64,000 nucleotides of DNA. Source: Chaenocephalus aceratus (taxonomy: Eukaryota; Chordata; Actinopteri; Perciformes; Channichthyidae). The stretch is from NCBI GenBank assembly GCA_023974075.1, contig JAMFTG010000718.1:39321-103320 (forward strand). Reading direction: 5' to 3'. Below, piece by piece: positions 11,551-23,330 of this stretch. The notes below the pieces were generated by a model that made no database searches, had not been told where the DNA came from, and worked only from the letters and a program-made list of their open reading frames with translations. Each line of letters begins with the position of its first letter. The first letter of the stretch is position 1. The translations under genes and the position numbers were made by a program.

Positions 11551-11740
11551 TGTGGAAAGAGACTCTGAAAGTTTCAGGAACAAAGATTTTCTCTCTTTTT
11601 GATCCATTTCTATAAAAACCTGTCTGAAAATGAGCTGATCAGATTTTGGCCACTTTATGATGTCATCACGATGTTTTGCCTTGTGTAACCATTAGCCAAT
11701 CAGCAACCAAGGTAACCCCCCTCCTTATTTTCATCTAAAG

Positions 11741-12470
11741 CAGTGGCTCCCCTTGGGGTGGGGGGGGGGGGCCTCAGATGATTTGAGGCCAATTATCATA
11801 TTTAGACTTTTTTTACTCAGTGTATTTTTTTACATATTGTAACGCAATACATGATTATCTTTAAAAGCCTTTTCTCTACAATACAATATAAAAACATAGA
11901 TTAATTAATTTGAATAACAATTCAAGTTAGTATTAAAGGCATAAAAAGACAGAAATGTATAATTCTTTCTTTGATGGAAATGTTTCTTCTGCCGGAAAGT
12001 GTCCAAACCGGGCTTTTCTGGATAAGCGCATGTTTAAAACATAGTCATTGTCCACGCCGGTTTCAGATGGATTATTTGTCAGTTGCTTCAATCAGATCGG
12101 TCCCCTCCATTTTGTAGATTATTTACGACTTTTGAATCCACATAAACACATCGGCAAAATCCGGCTGACTTTGAGCGTGTTTTAAACAGTTTAATCCCTT
12201 TGTGAATTGTTTCCATTTCCCCCGTCCTTTAATTTCTTCATTCAGCGGGAATCCAGATGAATTAATCCTGAGTCCAATAGCCATCAAAGTCGCTCCAACA
12301 GTGCTCCTCGATTACGCTTTCATCCTCCTTTAACAACACACTTCACATTCACCCAGTTTGTGACGGTAGTTGTAGCTTTTTGAGACTTTTAAACGATTAC
12401 CGCTGTTGCGCAACTTCCAACAGGAGTCATTTGGGGGGGGGCTCTTGGGAAACAAGGTTGGGAACCCCTG
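11741..12470. mobile_element. hAT-like non-autonomous element nested in copy 1
   Basis: The left end is CAGTGGCTCCC and the right end GGGAACCCCTG (reverse complement CAGGGGTTCCC). It is flanked by a perfect 8-bp duplication ATCTAAAG at 11733-11740 and 12471-12478. The homologous place in the second copy of the host element (about 53913-53925) has no such insertion, giving an empty site. No transposase frame is seen in the 730 bp. Confidence 0.92.
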
Positions 12471-12742
12471 ATCTAAAGTAAACAGACAGAGAATCAGCAC
12501 TGTGGAAACAGGGCTGAAACAGAGAGGATTATGGGTAATGCTGCAATGATCTGTTTGGTGTGTCAGCCAATCAGAGACAGGCTCTGTATATATCTGAGAG
12601 CTGTGATATACTGATGAGAAACCGTATAATAGGGACCTTTAAGTCGCAGCTCCTCCAACAGTGCAGCGCAGAACAACACACACATAGTGCAAAGAGTCAA
12701 TACACATGTAATTGGATTATACTATATGAAACCTGCCTATAA

Positions 12743-14013
<1,271 letters not shown>

Positions 14014-14017
14014 TTAA

Positions 14018-14519
14018 AGGTCCCATGTCACGGCCATTTCTACTGATCATAATTCCATAGTTGAGGTCGACTAGAATATATTTATATTGTTCACTGTTCC
14101 AAACTCACATTGGTTTCTCAGCATCTCTGTATAGTCTGTGTATTCACTCTCTGTCCTAAACGGCGTGTTGGAGCTCCTCCCCCCCCCGTCTGCGAGACAC
14201 AGAGAAACCCAGCTCGAACACACACACACACACACACCCGCAGCCTGGCTGTGAGCTTGTGTGTATATGCATAACGTAACGGCTCCACGGATTGGTCCAT
14301 TTGGGAGTGCACACGTCACAGAACCCAGGAAGCAAACAATGGAACAAGAGAAATGTCCACCGAGGCGTTCTGGGGCAGCAGACAGGTCTTCTCTGTGTTA
14401 GAGCTGTACTCGCTACAGGCTGCACTTTGAGGGTTTGTGACTGCAGACCGGTCACATGCAGAACAACCTTCATAGCAACAAGGGGACGGTGATAACCGGA
14501 AGAGCACGACACGGGACCT
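14018..14519. mobile_element. TTAA-flanked MITE, 502 bp
   Basis: The left flank TTAA (14014-14017) is followed by AGGTCCCATGTC. The right end is GACACGGGACCT followed by TTAG (14520-14523), a once-mutated TTAA. The terminal AGGTCCC is shared with the elements ending at 12638 and 54079, but the interior differs. It holds a short CA run at 14218-14237 and no transposase. Confidence 0.8.
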
Positions 14520-16167
14520 TTAGATAAATGTCTTCTAAAACCTTTTTTATCCAGCAGTGATTTTGAAACGCATTCATTGTCACGTTCAAAATGAAATTTA
14601 AGAAACGCAACATCTCAATACAATGTTGATGTGTAGGGAGAATCTGTACGGACTCTTCAGTATCACATTTTGTTAAAGGTATATTTTAAAAGTGCATTTG
14701 TTTTATATAACCGCTGAAGTTCTCTGGATATTTCTGCTTTGCTTTCTGTCTGTGAGATGTCTCTGATATCAAGGTGTAGTCAGGTTTTTTTCAACCCATT
14801 TTGTGGATCCTATAAATCTTATCTTTGCTTATTGTATGGCTAGTTTCAGTTGGGCTGCGTGTCGGCAGGACAAGTCTTTGAATAAGTATCATTCGGTTGT
14901 GACTATTCCTGAGGTTTTCTTTTTGTGTCGTCGGCTTTTTTTTCTGTGGTTCTTGCCATGGCTTCATGTTGAGGGTGAATGCATGAAATGAAATGGCACT
15001 GTAATTCCTCCCCAGCCCCGTATCTATTCTTTATTTTCTGTGTAAGCATTGTCCTTGTATCAAATCAAGTTTTATTTATTTATTTACCTTTTTAAAAACG
15101 ACTTTTGGTCGAGCCAAAGTGCTGTACATATAATACCTTACAGTGAGGACACTATGCAGCGAATACAACAGCACAGTTTATGCAGAATATCAGTATGTAT
15201 AGACAGACACTTGTAGTGTTTCACTGTCTTTCTTGTAATATGTGGCTTTGCATATGTACAGTAAAGTAAAGGCATGCTGCTGGAGGACGCACTTTAGCAA
15301 ACGCTTTAAAAAAAAAAGCAGAATCTCCAACCTTTATTTGATAAATACATCCCATGTGTTGGGGCGCGATGTGTCAAATCGGCGGCAGAATAATTGGTGC
15401 GAAAACGTTGTTTGCATTTCCTGACTGCAAAATGACGCCTTTATTTTCTCCTGAGAAATAGTGAAAGTATCCGACTCTGCCGGCAGTTTGCGTGCCGTCC
15501 CCTGCCAGCAGATAACGGTGTTTCTGACCCTAATCCCAACCAAGTGGATTTGTTTGCCTTCACTCTGCACCGACAAACAACCCGTTTTATATTCAAGACC
15601 CTTTTCTTTTTGTTTAGCTGACTGGCAGAAAGCACAGGGTACATACAGATATAAAATCCAATAGGACATGCTAGAATAACACAGTCAAACAAAGGATTCC
15701 TGTTAAACGCGACGGGTTATATCTCCGTCTGTTACTCATCATATTCAGCAGCAAATGGCGTCTTTAAGGCCCTGATATTCCGCCTCTGCTGACTGTGTGC
15801 AGACCTCAGCAGGAAGTACAGAGAAGAGGCAGAAACCGTAGATGGCAGAAAGTACAAACCGAAGCAGTGCTGCATTCATTGAAAGTTGCACTGTTCCCAT
15901 GGCTGCTTATTTACTGGATGTGCCAGTCTGTTTCATGCTCTCCAAAGGAAACCACGAGAGCCAAAGCGTCTTCTGCCGGTGGCCGGTCCAGCTTTCTCTG
16001 GACGGAGCCGAGAGACAATATCTCACTTTTCTTTCATGATAACTCGCTCCCAGCCGTTCCTCTTGGCCTTCTCTATTATCCGACTGAAATGATATTCCCT
16101 TCATGAATCAGCCACAGTTAGCCACATGTTCACTTGCCCTCACGGTTATAAGCGCTAATTACTTTGT
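14520..16167. other. Intron with one LINE-like 3' tail
   Basis: This is mostly unrecognised intron. Around 15061-15130 a stretch beginning aaatcaagttttatttattt and ending gccaaagtgctgtaca resembles the antisense 3' end of fish non-LTR elements (the same closing words occur near 37330). Short frames at 15.4-16.1 kb are not supported as genes. Confidence 0.5.
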
Positions 16168-16175
16168 ATGCATTA

Positions 16176-17723
16176 TAGTGTTGTCACGGTACCAACATTT
16201 TGCGATTCCGATTATTTTTCGATACTTTTTCTTAAAAAGAGGGAAACAGTCTTAATGTAATTATTGTCTTTATTTCACACCAGAAACATAACACAAACTT
16301 TTAAACAATGAGAACAATAAATAAAATAAATGACAAGAACTCGTATTAAATAAAATTAATACATTTCTGATGGACAGGCCTCGTGGTGTCCGTAGGCTTG
16401 CCCTCACTGTCAGAGATATCGCTCAAATACTTCCACATTTCGCTTCTGGCGTCTTTTTTGTCAACAAGCCGAGGCAGTTGCACTCCCACTTGCAGCCATG
16501 CTTCTCGTTTTTCTCACATGCTCTGGCAGCTAGTGCGTGCACGAGAGAGGGGAGGGGCTTTAGAGCGTGCGAGAGAGGGGAGGGACTTGGAGCGTGCTTG
16601 AGGGGGGAGGGACTTAGAGCGTGCTTGAGAGGGGAGGGACTTGGAGCGTGCTGAGGGGGGAGGGACTTAGAGCGTGCTTGAGAGGGGCGGGACTTAGAAC
16701 GTGCTTGAGAGGGGCGGGACTTAGAGCGTGCTTGAGAGGGGAGGGACTTAGAGCATGCTTGAGAGGGGCGGGACTTAGAGCGTGCTTGAGGGGGGAGGGA
16801 CTTAGAGCGTGCTTGAGGGGGGAGGGACTTAGAGCGTGCTTGAGAGGGGCGGGACTTAGAGCGTGCTTGAGGGGGGAGGGACTTAGAGCGTGCTTGAGGG
16901 GGGAGGGACTTGGAGCGTGCTTGAGGGGGGAGGAACTTAGAGCGTGCTTGAGAGGGGAGGGACTTGGAGCGTGCTGGAGGGGGGAGGGACTTAGAGCGTG
17001 CTTGAAGGGGGAGGGACTTAGAGCGTGCTTGAGGGGGGAGGGACTTGGAGCGTGCTTGAGAGAGGAGGGACTTAGAGCATGCTTGAGAGGGGAGGGACTT
17101 AGAGCGTGCTTGAGGGGGGAGGGACTTAGAGCGTGCTTGAGGGGGGAGGGACTTAGAGCGTGCTTGAGGGGGGAGGGACTTGGAGCGTGCTTGAGGGGGG
17201 AGGGACTTAGAGCGTGCTTGAGAGGGGAGGGACTTGGAGCGTGCTGGAGGGGGGAGGGACTTAGAGCGTGCTTGAGGGGGAGGGACTTGGAGCGTGCTTG
17301 AGGGGGGAGGGACTTAGAGCGTGCTTGAAGGGGGAGGGACTTAGAGCGTGCTTGAGGGGGGAGGGACTTGGAGCGTGCTTGAGGGGGGAGGGACTTAGAG
17401 CGTGCTTGAAGGGGGAGGGACTTAGAGCGTGCTTGAGGGGGGAGGGACTTGGAGCGTGCTTGAGGGGGGAGGGACTTGGAGCGTGCTTGAGGGGGGAGGG
17501 ACTTAGAGCGTGCTTGAGAGGGGAGGGACTTAGAGCGTGCTTGAGAGGGCACGGCTGCAGTGCAGGGAGTGGAAGCAGAGCGCTGAACACACACGGCTCT
17601 TATTAAAACAGCACTTTCTCACCGGAGTACTTTTCCCCCGATACTAATGAAACGGAGGAATCGTAACGTTTAACGGCAGGGTATCGCAGTACCTTTCAAG
17701 TATCGGTACACCGTGCAACACTA
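16176..17723. mobile_element. hAT-like element with internal 27-bp minisatellite
   Basis: The element starts TAGTGTTGTCACGGTACC and ends with the inverse (reverse complement TAGTGTTGCACGGTGTACC). A perfect 8-bp duplication ATGCATTA lies at 16168-16175 and 17724-17731. The 1,548-bp interior is about two-thirds tandem array, and no transposase is visible. Superfamily assignment rests on the 8-bp duplication. Confidence 0.92.
16534..17550 (+). repeat. 27-bp G-rich minisatellite, about 37 units
   Basis: The unit is gggacttagagcgtgcttga followed by ggggggag, ggggcg or gagggg variants. Because 27 is a multiple of 3, continuous frames appear on both strands (an LRGEGLRAC-like repeat on +, a KHALSPSPL-like repeat on -). 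These are artefacts. The + strand, which is the transcribed sense, is strongly G-rich. Confidence 0.96.
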
Positions 17724-17865
17724 ATGCATTATAGTGCAGGTTATGGACTGGTTAAAGCATTTATAATTAGACTATGTCGGCTGTCATCGCCATATTCAAT
17801 ATGAATCAGGCGCGCCGGATTCATATTAGAAGTGGGGGGGGGGGGGACAAAAAAGTGCGTGTGTC

Positions 17866-18000
17866 TGGCCCAATCCCAAAACCACACCCTACCTCCTCCT
17901 GTCAGATGGAGGGAGTAAACACAGCAGCAAGCTTTGGGGACCGCCCTCCCCCTCTCTCCGGCAGGAACAGGAAGCCGTAACTGTTTGTAACAACGGTTTT
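17866..18000 (+). mobile_element. Fragment related to the 8.3-kb inverted-repeat element
   Basis: The sequence starts TGGCCCAATCCCAAAACC and continues with an ACCCTACC block, gtaaacacag and gaacaggaagccgtaac. These are in the same order as in the left end of the element at 8315. The right end was not found, so this is a partial or decayed copy without the minisatellite. Confidence 0.6.
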
Positions 18001-18967
18001 CAAATCAGCTTCTCTTGGACAAAACATGTAAATGAATAACTCAAATAAAACGTCTTTAATTGTGTTACTTTTTTGTAAAACTCTTTTAGTTTTAAACCTG
18101 ATGTTTATAAGCTTCTTAGTTTTTGCATCAGTCTGTAAATATACAGAACTTTATAATAAAATGCACACATTTACCTTTGTCTAGACGAAACACAGGTTTG
18201 ATCCTCAGTTAAAACATATGAGGTCATCGTGAGGTCGTTAACATCGCAGTTTATCAGTGATAAATAAAGTGATAGAGAGAAGTACCTTCTCTTTGCCCAA
18301 ATAATCTAGCGGTCTCCTTTCTTTTCCGACAGTTAGCTGTACAGCTTTACCCGCCTCAATGTCCCGACAACAAAGCTCCATGCAGTCGGAACCAGCTGTT
18401 CTATGGTCGAAGCAGGTCCAGGCTCCGGAGATGTGGATGTCAGGGATGTGACCTTCCAGTTGTGACAGTTAACTTTAGATTGGCTGCATTTAGTTTTCTT
18501 CTGCGCTGGTTCTTCTGACATGTTTGCAAGTGTATATATTCTTTCTATCTGGTTAACGGCTGACACACAGAACAACGTAACAAATAAACAAATCCAAGCT
18601 TTTTTATCGGTTGTAATTTACAATCCAATGTCCTATTTGATTGGGTTAAAATGTACATATTCTTCCCGTTATGTCTGCCTGCTGTATTTCACCTAATGCA
18701 AAGTGACCTGATCCATCGAAATCAGTCGCATTAACCCGAAGACACATTTTGATTCCCAGCTTTCTGATATCAGGATTGTTGTTGTACTCCAAATATTAAG
18801 CAAAATATGTCGCATTATATAATGACTGTTACAGAGTCCTCATTTTGAGAAAAAGGCCTTTAAAGTTTCCTCTTCTCTGGATCGATCTGATTGGTTATTA
18901 GCAAATGATCAAAATACTACGGAGGGAAGATATTTTCGTTTGGATTACTGGTCTGGGGGACGCCCGC

Positions 18968-18991
18968 GAGTGTGTGTGTGTGTGTGTGTGT
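18968..18991 (+). repeat. Short (GT)n microsatellite
   Basis: About 12 GT units inside the 17807-19569 element. Confidence 0.9.
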
Positions 18992-19577
18992 ATAGGCTAT
19001 ACCTATAGATATACGTGTTTGTGTAATTTTGCGTTTGTGTATGTGTTTCCCGGGGAACACACTCACGAGAAAACACCGGCTGTTGTTATGCCTGCTGTGA
19101 CGTCAAGTTACTCCGTTCTCCGCTTGTAATTAAGCCAAAGCTTCAAAGCTGTATTTATCATCTGAATTTGCCGAAACAAGTTTAATATTCTGAAAGCCAA
19201 GACTTTGTTTATTTGAAATCAGATGAAAACAAACTGTAACGGACCCTGCCGTGTAATCTATGATTACTTTACTCTTACGTTCATAATCTCAGCGGAGGGA
19301 GGGGGGGCGGCGCTGTGGAAGAGCAGAGTGGCGAGTGAGAGGCGAGCTGTGGTCTTCCCTTTACAAGCTTAACAAATGCCTGTAGCTAATGAGATTGAAT
19401 ATAACAATCAAAAATAACAAAATATACTCCGCTAGATCAGATCGCGTTTTAGCTGCGACTTTGGAGTAGAGGGGAATTATTGAAACAGGATTTGTTCAGT
19501 GTTGCGCAGCATCTGCCGCTGCGACAATGTGGGGCAGGGCCCCCTGGCCCCCCCGCTTCGGCGCCCTTGATATGAAT

Positions 19578-20045
19578 CATCACTTTTTTTACGATTACTT
19601 CCTAAAGATCAAAAGCTCCCTTTGTAGATAAGCATTTCCGTTCAAACGTGTTAATTAAGTCATTGAAGATAGGCACAGCTTGCTAATTGAATGGGGAAAA
19701 AAGTTAAATGTTATACAAAATGTGTTTAGCATTCCATGATAATTAATTCCTTAATATAAAATTATAAAATACAAGTATAAACGTGCATGTTACCACCGGG
19801 TCGTTAGTCTGAAACCAATGATTCAGACCATTTATCTCACACCTTAGGTCACTGGTGGAAAGGCCGGTTAGTACGTTGGTCTCCTGAATCTGAATGCAAC
19901 ACGCTCTTATCTTATCTAACCTGTGTATCCTTGTGACTATTATTGTTTTGTTGTTTTGTTTCCCTTGTAAAGCGTCCTCCTTGGGTCTCTTGAAAGGCGC
20001 TATAAAAATACAAATATTATTATTCAGCTGCGAGCTAGACCCCTG
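19578..20045. other. Intron with a retroposon tail
   Basis: Mostly unrecognised. At about 19961-20030 a tail reading gtaaagcgtc, then cttgaaaggcgctataaaa and attattatt resembles the shared 3' end of fish retroposons. A related tail occurs near 41812-41860 (cttgaaaggcactatacaa). Confidence 0.5.
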
Positions 20046-20198
20046 TGGCGGCTATATTCCAATGGATACGGCCGCTCTGAAGCTAAACTTCGCTCATTGG
20101 TGTGACGCGTACACCACACACACACACACACACACACACACATCAATGAGCGAAGTTTAGCCTCGGAGCGGCCGTACTCATCGGGAATATAGCCACCA
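20046..20198. repeat. Palindrome: 58-bp arms around a (CA)n loop
   Basis: The left arm 20046-20103 (tggcggctatattcc to cgctcattggtg) is inverted at 20141-20198, with roughly 85-90 percent match by eye. Between the arms lie about 37 bp that are mostly (CA)n. The words ctaaacttcgctcattg and tacggccgctc are fully conserved. This may be the core of a small MITE. Confidence 0.88.
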
Positions 20199-20450
20199 CA
20201 ATTGTCAACAAAAGATATCAGAGCTAAGCTCACCCCATTGTCATGCTGCTAAACCTCCACATACACCAGGTGCCCTAAATGCCATTAAACCACACCATGT
20301 GACGATCACCAGCAACAAACCAATTACACGTGTGTGTGTGGTGTTAACAATGACGATAGTATAACTATAAACACAGGCTACCACAGCATTTTGGCTCCTC
20401 CAACCCTGTTAGTGTTTATTCACAGTGCAGCTAAAAAAAAAAAGTAACCG

Positions 20451-21056
20451 CTTTCACACCAAGTACTTTGCCGTACTTAGTGCCCAGCACTTAGTGCCAG
20501 CACTTAGTGCCCGCATGGAACTAAGTACAGATCGCGTTCACACCGGAATAAGTTCCTTGAGGGAAGATTAGGCAAATGAAGCCGCTGACGTCACTTCTTC
20601 TTCTGCTTTGGATTTACTGGCAGGCCGCAAACAACTACACGGCGTATACTGCCGCCCGAAGTCCCCGGCCGGAAGTCCCCGGAGTTGGGCCTTCAGAGTA
20701 AATCGCCAGAACGCCGAGACCTCCTCATCTCCACCGCTCCCATGTTTTCTTTTGTGTTGCCATAAGTTAGTCTCACTCCGTTGGTTGCGCGGGGGCTAAT
20801 GCTAATAATGCTAATGCCAGCAAATACAATGGCGGCTTCACAAAACCTTTCAGAGGGTGGCGTGGTTGCAATTCGCCCAGCCAATCAGAAATTGGTACTT
20901 TTTTCTCCGCAGGATAGTGCCTGCTCTCTAGCAGGGACTACAAATGGGGGGTAAAAGTTCTCTGACCTAAGTTCTCTTTTTGGTGTGAACGCAAAATTCC
21001 AGGCACTAACGGAACAAAACGGGAAAACTACGGGAAAAGTGAACGCGCCTCTTGTT
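20451..21056. mobile_element. Probable MITE with CGTTCAC-type ends
   Basis: The left side reads cgctttcacaccaagtac, then repeats tacttagtgcc words. The right side has gtgaacgcaaaattccagg, a tggcacta-type word and gtgaacgcgcc. Internal and terminal inverted matches (TTCACACC versus GGTGTGAA) resemble the 31719-32298 element. Borders and duplication are not clear. Confidence 0.5.
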
Positions 21057-21977
21057 ATAATACCTCAATAATTGGTCTTGTTCATCATGACATGAGTCAC
21101 TGAAGTTTGCCTCCAATGGTTATTTGTCTCATAAGGCTTCTGGAATCTTATGAGTGTGCGCCATAATTGCAGGATAGCACTAGAAAAATATATTTTGAGG
21201 CTTCAAGTAATGTTTTTGTCTGAATCGGCTTGATTTGGACCAGTGGGCTTCCTGTGAGGTTGCAAGGTGGTGATGTTGCTGTGTGTGAGCACTGGAGCGG
21301 AGAATGTTTGTTCAAAACAACAACGCCGTCTCCGGAGGTTACTGTAGACCAGAGCTCTCCAACACGTCGATCTCGGGCAGCGAATACTGAGTGACAGGCT
21401 GATCGTGACCCGATAGATATACTTTATTATTCACTGATTGAGATATGACGAAGCTAACTAAGTCTCGTGGGATTTATGTAACAGTAAGACAGAGAATAAG
21501 TGAGCACCCACATGCACTATTTTGTTTGTATATGCTGTTGTAAATCCTCCTGTTGTCTGCGTGTTCAGACTCAAGTCATGTGTGTGATGCCACATTCAGG
21601 ACATTCAGCGTCCTTTCTTAACAGAAGACCGTTGCTAGAAGCTGCAGACGCATTCGTTTTTTGTTTTTGAAGATGGAACAATTTCACACACAGATATATG
21701 GAGGCTAGAGCTATGCAATTATTTATTATGGTTTATAATTTAATGTCAAGACGAAGAAAAAGATGGCTTAACTGTTCAGTGTCAATCCTGGAGATGGAGG
21801 TTATAAATCTCCAAAATCATGTTCAGCTTAAGTCTCAGCGAAACTCACAGCATTTCTGGAGCCTTGTGGACCCAGAAAACGACATTCACCAAGCAGCACT
21901 GAACATGTGAAGCAACTTTTTCTGACATGAATGACATCTAAATACAGAACAAGACTGACATGTAAATGACTCTATTA

Positions 21978-22507
21978 TGGCGCATTTCCACTGCAGCGGG
22001 TAGCCCCGTTTAAGCGTCCTTAATCGTCCTCAAGCGACCAGGCCAGTTTTTGGTGGCCTTTCCATATAGCGTAGCGCCGGCTAGCGGGTACTTTTTCCCT
22101 CTTTTTCCGGCCCCATAAAATCGTGGTTCTATCAGGCCAGGGCTGAACGAGTGACGTCAACACTCTCGACTGCTGATTGGTCAGAGAGAATCGTCACAAG
22201 AGATCATCCCTAGCGTCGAATATATATCTAGAAGCAAGCTTGCAGCATTTTTGTAAACGGAGGAGCTACAAAAATGGCAACGTCAAAGAAAAGCAGACCG
22301 TGGTCGACCGAGGAGGTGCGACGTTCCTACATCTCATTGGGGATGATAAAATCCAGCGGGAGCTCGACGGGAGCTCGACGGGAGCCCCGCCTACACTGCG
22401 TTGCTATCGTAACTACCCTAGGTCCTAAACTTAATGGAAATGCGCCACGGCCTCGTACGCTTAGGGACGCTTCAACGAGGCTCCCCCGCTGCAGTGGAAA
22501 TGTGCCA
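21978..22507 (+). mobile_element. PIF/Harbinger-like MITE with TTA duplication
   Basis: The left end TGGCGCATTTCCACTGCAGC and the right end (inverse TGGCACATTTCCACTGCAGC) are near-perfect 28-bp inverted repeats, flanked by TTA at 21975-21977 and 22508-22510. A TTA/TAA 3-bp duplication is the PIF/Harbinger signature. The interior contains the remains of a Myb/SANT-like reading frame (next entry), consistent with derivation from an autonomous Harbinger element, which encodes such a protein. Confidence 0.88.
22274..22399 (+). pseudogene. Broken Myb/SANT-like frame of a Harbinger element
   Basis: From the ATG at 22274 the frame gives MATSKKSRPWSTEEVR. The match then continues in another frame as TFLHLIGDDKIQRELDG. 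Together these look like the start of the trihelix/Myb-like DNA-binding protein of Harbinger-type elements (W-S-x-E-E-V then F-L-x-L-I, then I-Q-x-E-L-D-G). A one-base frame change near 22318-22330 and the missing rest of the domain show that it is dead. Family resemblance is from memory. Confidence 0.65.
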
Positions 22508-22663
22508 TTAGAGAGAACCTAAGTGGGTACACTCCAGCTTACACCTCTATGGTGGACTCCATGCGGTGCCATTCTTCTCACTGACTGTGAAACAGAGGGA
22601 ATGCACTTATTTTACACGTGCGCCATGAGATGCTTGTCAGGTGGTGATTAAGGACACGTAAGG

Positions 22664-23110
22664 CAAGGCAAGTTTATTTATATAGCAATTTTCAACACAA
22701 GGCAATTCAAAGTGCTTTACAAAAATGATAGACATTAAGAAAATGGCATTTAAAATCAGTCATTAAAAAGAAAAGATAATAAAAGAAACATTAAAAGAAA
22801 AAGTTACATGGATAAAAGTTACAGTGCAGTCTAAAATATGAATAGTTCTATTAAAAGCAGCGACAAAAAGAAAAGTCTTCAGCCTGGATTTGAAAGTAGT
22901 CGAGTTGCAGCGGACCTGCAGGTTTCTGGGAGCTGGTTCCAGATTTGGAGCATAATAACTGAACGCTGCTTCTCCATGTTTAGTTCTGACTCTGGGGACA
23001 AAGCTGACCAGTCCCTGAAGACCTGAGAGATCTGGATGTTCATCATTTAGCAGGAGGTCAGAAATGTATTTTGGGCCTAAACCATTCAGTGCTGACGTAA
23101 GTGAATTGTC
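22664..23110 (-). mobile_element. 3' piece of a non-LTR retrotransposon
   Basis: The + strand begins aggcaaggcaagtttattta and tatagcaattttcaacac with caaagtgctttac soon after, the usual antisense 3' tail of a fish LINE. Further on, the stretch around 22880-23080 (gttccagatttggagcataa, tctgactctggggacaaagc) is the antisense of a LINE C-terminal coding end with its W-N-x-L-P-type region. It is short, frame-broken and inside the element at 21350-23330. Confidence 0.7.
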
Positions 23111-23330
23111 AGTGATGCACTTACTCTGTGGGCCGTAATAATATGAGACATTTTAGTTTTCTTGGACCTTGAGACCTTGAGATTAAGATTTCACACGTGT
23201 ACACAAGTATAGCTTAATTCAACCGATGAGGGCTATGAATAAATGTAAGCGATGTGATGCATGTAGCTCTTGGCCACTTTCATTTTTTCAAAGTAGCCCT
23301 CGGATGAAGAAAGGTTGGAGACCCCCGCTG

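Larger units (their letters stand above)
10902..12638 (+). mobile_element. TTAA-flanked element with 37-bp array (copy 1, left end missing)
   Basis: The right end reads ataatAGGGACCT followed by TTAA (12639-12642). The stretch after the array (from ctgtggaaagagactctg) is nearly identical to that of the complete copy at 51677-54079. The left terminus seen in the complete copy is absent; sequence goes from the khdrbs3 splice donor straight into the array. A separate hAT-like element is inserted at 11741-12470. TTAA flanks are typical of piggyBac-type transposition, but no transposase supports the assignment. Confidence 0.75.
17807..19569. mobile_element. hAT-like element, 1.76 kb, with nested repeat
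   Basis: The left end is CAGGCGCGCC and the right end GGCGCCCTTG (reverse complement CAAGGGCGCC). A perfect 8-bp duplication ATATGAAT is at 17799-17806 and 19570-19577. G-rich runs just inside both ends are inverted (gggggggggg near 17830; cccccccgcttcgg near 19550). No transposase frame was recognised. A piece related to the 8315-10136 element sits inside at about 17866-18000. Confidence 0.8.
21350..23330. mobile_element. Probable hAT-like element, 2 kb, hosting two insertions
   Basis: The left end is CAGAGCTCTCCAACACG and the right end AGGTTGGAGACCCCCGCTG (inverse CAGCGGGGGTCTCCAACC). These fit one family's inverted termini, with tagccctcggatgaagaaag next to the right end. The flanks (CTGTAGAC and TAATAGCA) do not match as an 8-bp duplication, so the borders are less sure. 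Inside lie a MITE at 21978-22507 and a LINE 3' piece at about 22664-23110. Confidence 0.5.

Noticed and set aside
10869..11615. Three overlapping frames of 226-248 codons, and three of about 400-440 codons at 52392-53714
   Set aside because: They arise because the 37-bp unit has no forward stop and shifts frame each unit. All three frames encode the same 37-residue repeat, with no start context or homologue.
16614..17594. 326-codon antisense and 226-codon sense repeat proteins
   Set aside because: The 27-bp unit is a multiple of 3, so frames stay open on both strands. The array lies inside a non-autonomous hAT-like element.
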